Shown here: positions 62,016 through 64,000 of the stretch, piece after piece
Layout of the letters: each line of letters starts with the position of its first letter
Numbering within the stretch: the first letter of the stretch is position 1
Assembly (NCBI RefSeq): GCF_026240905.1
Contig: NZ_JAPEVI010000003.1
Location: 3,844,001-3,908,000, forward strand
Reading direction: 5' to 3'
Source: Roseibium salinum
GTDB taxonomy: Bacteria; Pseudomonadota; Alphaproteobacteria; Rhizobiales; Stappiaceae
DNA length: 64,000 nucleotides
Position numbers and translations under genes: made by a program
Notes under the pieces: model-generated
What the model saw: the letters and a program-made list of their open reading frames with translations, nothing else
What the model was told of the DNA's origin: nothing
Database searches by the model: none

Positions 62016-63746
62016 TTGTCACTTGCATTGATCGAGGAAGAAGTCCGCCGTTTTCTGTCGACCAAAGAGCCTGAGGTCCTATGCATCAAAGGCAAGTGGG
62101 GAGTAGGAAAGACTTATGGATGGATGAAATTCCTAGATCAGGCGAATACTGGGAATTCTCTGGCGCTCGATCGATATTCTTATGTATCTTTGTTTGGATT
62201 AAACTCGCTTGACGATTTGCGTTTCGCAATATTTGAAAGAACCGTCTCTGGTCAGGATATAGGCAAAGGGGCCGATGCAACAACTTTTCAGAAACTCGTC
62301 AACAAAGGAAGTGATATAGCGCGGAAGTTCCGACCAATTGCAGACGGTCTTGCAGCAGCATTCAATCGCAAAGGCGTATCCGATATCTTGGCCAGATCGG
62401 CTTTCCTTTCGGTCCAAAAGCAGTTGATTTGTCTAGACGATCTTGAACGCGCTGGTGACGGACTAAATGTGCGCGACGTCCTTGGTCTTGTTTCATTCCT
62501 AAGAATCGAACGTCAATGCAAAATGGTGTTGTTGCTCAACGACCAAGAGTTCTCGGAGGAAAAGGAGCAGAAGGAATTTAATAGGCAACTGGAGAAGGTT
62601 GCAGATGTCACAGTTCTGTTTGATCCCACGGTGGAGGAAGCATCCGAAATTGCTTTCCGCGAAGACGACGACCTTATTTCTCTGCTGCGCCCACGGGTCA
62701 TTGAGTTGGGCATAACAAACATTCGAGTCATCAAGAAAATTGAAACCTTAGCGAGACGACTTGCAGAAATTCTCCACGGCTTTGACAACGGCGTTTTAAA
62801 GCAAGCAATGTCAACATTGGTACTCGCCGCGTGGAGCGTGTATCAGCCTGACAATGCTCCTCCCATGGAATTCATCAAAAAATACAACCAGATCACTGAT
62901 GCAATGCGTGATACGGACAAGGAGGAAGACGAGGCAATTGCCAAATGGCGCCAGCTTCTTACCGACTATCCATTTAGCCATGCAGACCCGTTCGACCTTA
63001 TCATCATGTCTGGCGCAAGTAGGGGGTACTTCTTGCATGAGCCGCTGCGTCAAGAGGCCACTGCACTGCAACGCCAGTATCAGCACACATCCCGTGACAC
63101 AATTTTCACACGTGCGTGGGACGAACTATATCACGGATCTTTGAACACTGAAGATGACGACTTTCTGGATGAGCTATATCGCGGAGCAATCGCAGAAGCC
63201 GAGTTTATCAGTGCGCTTAACATCAACAGTGCCATCTATCTTCTTCGCGAAAATGGGAGAGAACGGCAAGCAGATGAGGTGATCGAGAAGTGGTTCTCGG
63301 TTCACACCGGTGAAGGCTTGGAGTTTTTCAACATCGCGAACCACCATTTCTCCCAGGATGATCGTATCGATGGTGGGTTCAAAGCAGCATTTGAAGATCG
63401 ACGCAGTGGCTACCAGGATGACAGGGATCCTTATGAGGTTTTGGTGGAGATTGGTCGAAGCGAAAATTGGAGCGAGGCTGATATTGCACTGATGGCGATG
63501 CAATCGGCGGATGATTTTGAAGGCATGTTCGAAGAATTACGTGGGCGGGATGTGCGTAAATCGATCGAAACCATCCTTCGCTTAGGGAGAATCGATCTTG
63601 ATGGGAGCAAAGAGATCAAGGCGGCTTCCCATGAAGCTCTGCGCAGAATTGCCAAAAAATCCCCGCTTCGCGCACGAAAAGTCGCTCGTTTTGGCGTGGA
63701 ACTTAACCCTCCAAAGGAATCAGGTGCGGCAACTGATCCTGCATAG
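62016..63746 (+). CDS. KAP-like P-loop NTPase, possible defence gene
   Basis: From the TTG at 62016 (GGAGGGG at 62006-62012) the protein has 576 residues. The Walker A motif is GKWGVGKTYGW (about residues 26-36) and Walker B LICLDDLER (about 137-145) with the following MVLLLNDQEF as a sensor-like strand, the arrangement of KAP/STAND-related NTPases. SYVSLFGLNSLDDL is typical of this group. The C-terminal 350 residues look mostly helical with no recognised domain. GC content is clearly lower than in the rest of the window. Defence or stress sensing is inferred from the family and context, not shown. Confidence 0.72.
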   Translation: MSLALIEEEVRRFLSTKEPEVLCIKGKWGVGKTYGWMKFLDQANTGNSLALDRYSYVSLFGLNSLDDLRFAIFERTVSGQDIGKGADATTFQKLVNKGSDIARKFRPIADGLAAAFNRKGVSDILARSAFLSVQKQLICLDDLERAGDGLNVRDVLGLVSFLRIERQCKMVLLLNDQEFSEEKEQKEFNRQLEKVADVTVLFDPTVEEASEIAFREDDDLISLLRPRVIELGITNIRVIKKIETLARRLAEILHGFDNGVLKQAMSTLVLAAWSVYQPDNAPPMEFIKKYNQITDAMRDTDKEEDEAIAKWRQLLTDYPFSHADPFDLIIMSGASRGYFLHEPLRQEATALQRQYQHTSRDTIFTRAWDELYHGSLNTEDDDFLDELYRGAIAEAEFISALNINSAIYLLRENGRERQADEVIEKWFSVHTGEGLEFFNIANHHFSQDDRIDGGFKAAFEDRRSGYQDDRDPYEVLVEIGRSENWSEADIALMAMQSADDFEGMFEELRGRDVRKSIETILRLGRIDLDGSKEIKAASHEALRRIAKKSPLRARKVARFGVELNPPKESGAATDPA

Positions 63747-63925
63747 GTGCGCATCCTTTTTTGGCATTGGTTTATCTTTTAAGCGGAGCTGTATCCTCAA
63801 GCGATCAACGAACTCCGCTAATGGCCAAATGCGCCATGCGCCCTGTTCGAGTGATTGTCCGGTTTGCGCCATTTGACCTTTAAGCCTACGAGTCCACAAA
63901 CGGCTGAAATTGAAAGGTGCCGCCA
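63747..63925. other. short intergenic region after the NTPase gene
   Basis: There is no gene. A CGGAGC...CAACGAACTCCG arrangement lies near 63780-63820. Composition stays AT-rich compared with the main chromosome. Confidence 0.35.
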
Positions 63926-64000
63926 ATGACCGCCCAAAGTCGCAAAATTCCTGAGAACATGGCACGGCTCAATGAAGGCGAGGAGTACATCCGCAAGCAG
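63926..64000 (+). CDS. start of an unidentified gene, cut by window end
   Basis: From the ATG at 63926 twenty-five codons are open to the window end, reading MTAQSRKIPENMARLNEGEE. AAAGGTG lies shortly upstream. Too little is present to name it. It follows the NTPase on the same strand and could be part of the same unit. Confidence 0.45.
   Translation, partial: MTAQSRKIPENMARLNEGEEYIRKQ

Overview
The window is a high-GC (low-to-mid 60s percent, estimated by eye) chromosomal segment of an alphaproteobacterium. A divergent pair for crotonyl-CoA carboxylase/reductase (34285-35580) and ethylmalonyl-CoA mutase (35973-37970), plus a mesaconyl-CoA hydratase-like gene (6363-7418), shows the ethylmalonyl-CoA pathway. 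With an IalB-type protein, an RTX serralysin-type protein and small secreted and lipoprotein genes, this suggests a marine or host-associated Hyphomicrobiales lineage such as Stappiaceae (Roseibium/Labrenzia/Stappia). That placement is inference. I saw no rRNA, tRNA, CRISPR array, transposase or phage gene.

Layout. 1-7.4 kb: end of a phytase-fold esterase gene, a small secreted protein, queuosine-precursor transporter, rpmB, a DUF3108 protein, accA, an L,D-transpeptidase lipoprotein and the mesaconyl-CoA hydratase. 7.5-16 kb: a REP-like palindrome, typA, a MarR/efflux pair with a clear promoter-operator, a Tat-exported PhoD phosphatase, folP-folK and a membrane sulfatase-fold transferase. 16-25.5 kb: argG followed 1 base later by a 2x[4Fe-4S] protein, a TetR gene divergent from a molybdenum oxidoreductase pair whose large subunit is frameshifted, a REP doublet, rlmN (also frameshifted) and an IalB-type gene. 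25.7-34 kb: VanX-type dipeptidase, metacaspase, SpoU methyltransferase, quinone oxidoreductase, exonuclease III, a cation antiporter, then a GH25 lysozyme lipoprotein, an SH3 protein with an in-frame TAG and a CAP-domain lipoprotein.

34-42 kb: the ethylmalonyl-CoA pair, a beta-carbonic anhydrase, a DinB-fold protein and an RTX protein of serralysin type that has lost two of three zinc ligands. 42-49.5 kb: a TetR gene with a palindromic operator in front of an alpha/beta hydrolase, a Tat-exported solute-binding protein, a nested perfect hairpin, a ROK regulator, a TenA/EamA pair and asd. 49.9-54.1 kb: a tightly overlapping operon of a PLP ammonia-lyase, an M24 peptidase and an Asp/Glu-racemase-fold protein, with a Bcr/CflA transporter upstream. 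54.4-61.8 kb: a large phytase-fold secreted protein, LysR/aldo-keto reductase, MscS channel and an ArsR/SRPBCC/GST operon.

From about 61.8 kb base composition falls sharply and a lone KAP-like P-loop NTPase (62016-63746) appears, followed by the start of another gene cut by the window end. This looks like the left edge of an acquired, possibly defence-related, island. Three otherwise conserved genes (iorB-like, rlmN, SH3 protein) carry a frameshift or nonsense codon. Whether these are real or assembly errors is the main caveat for this sequence.
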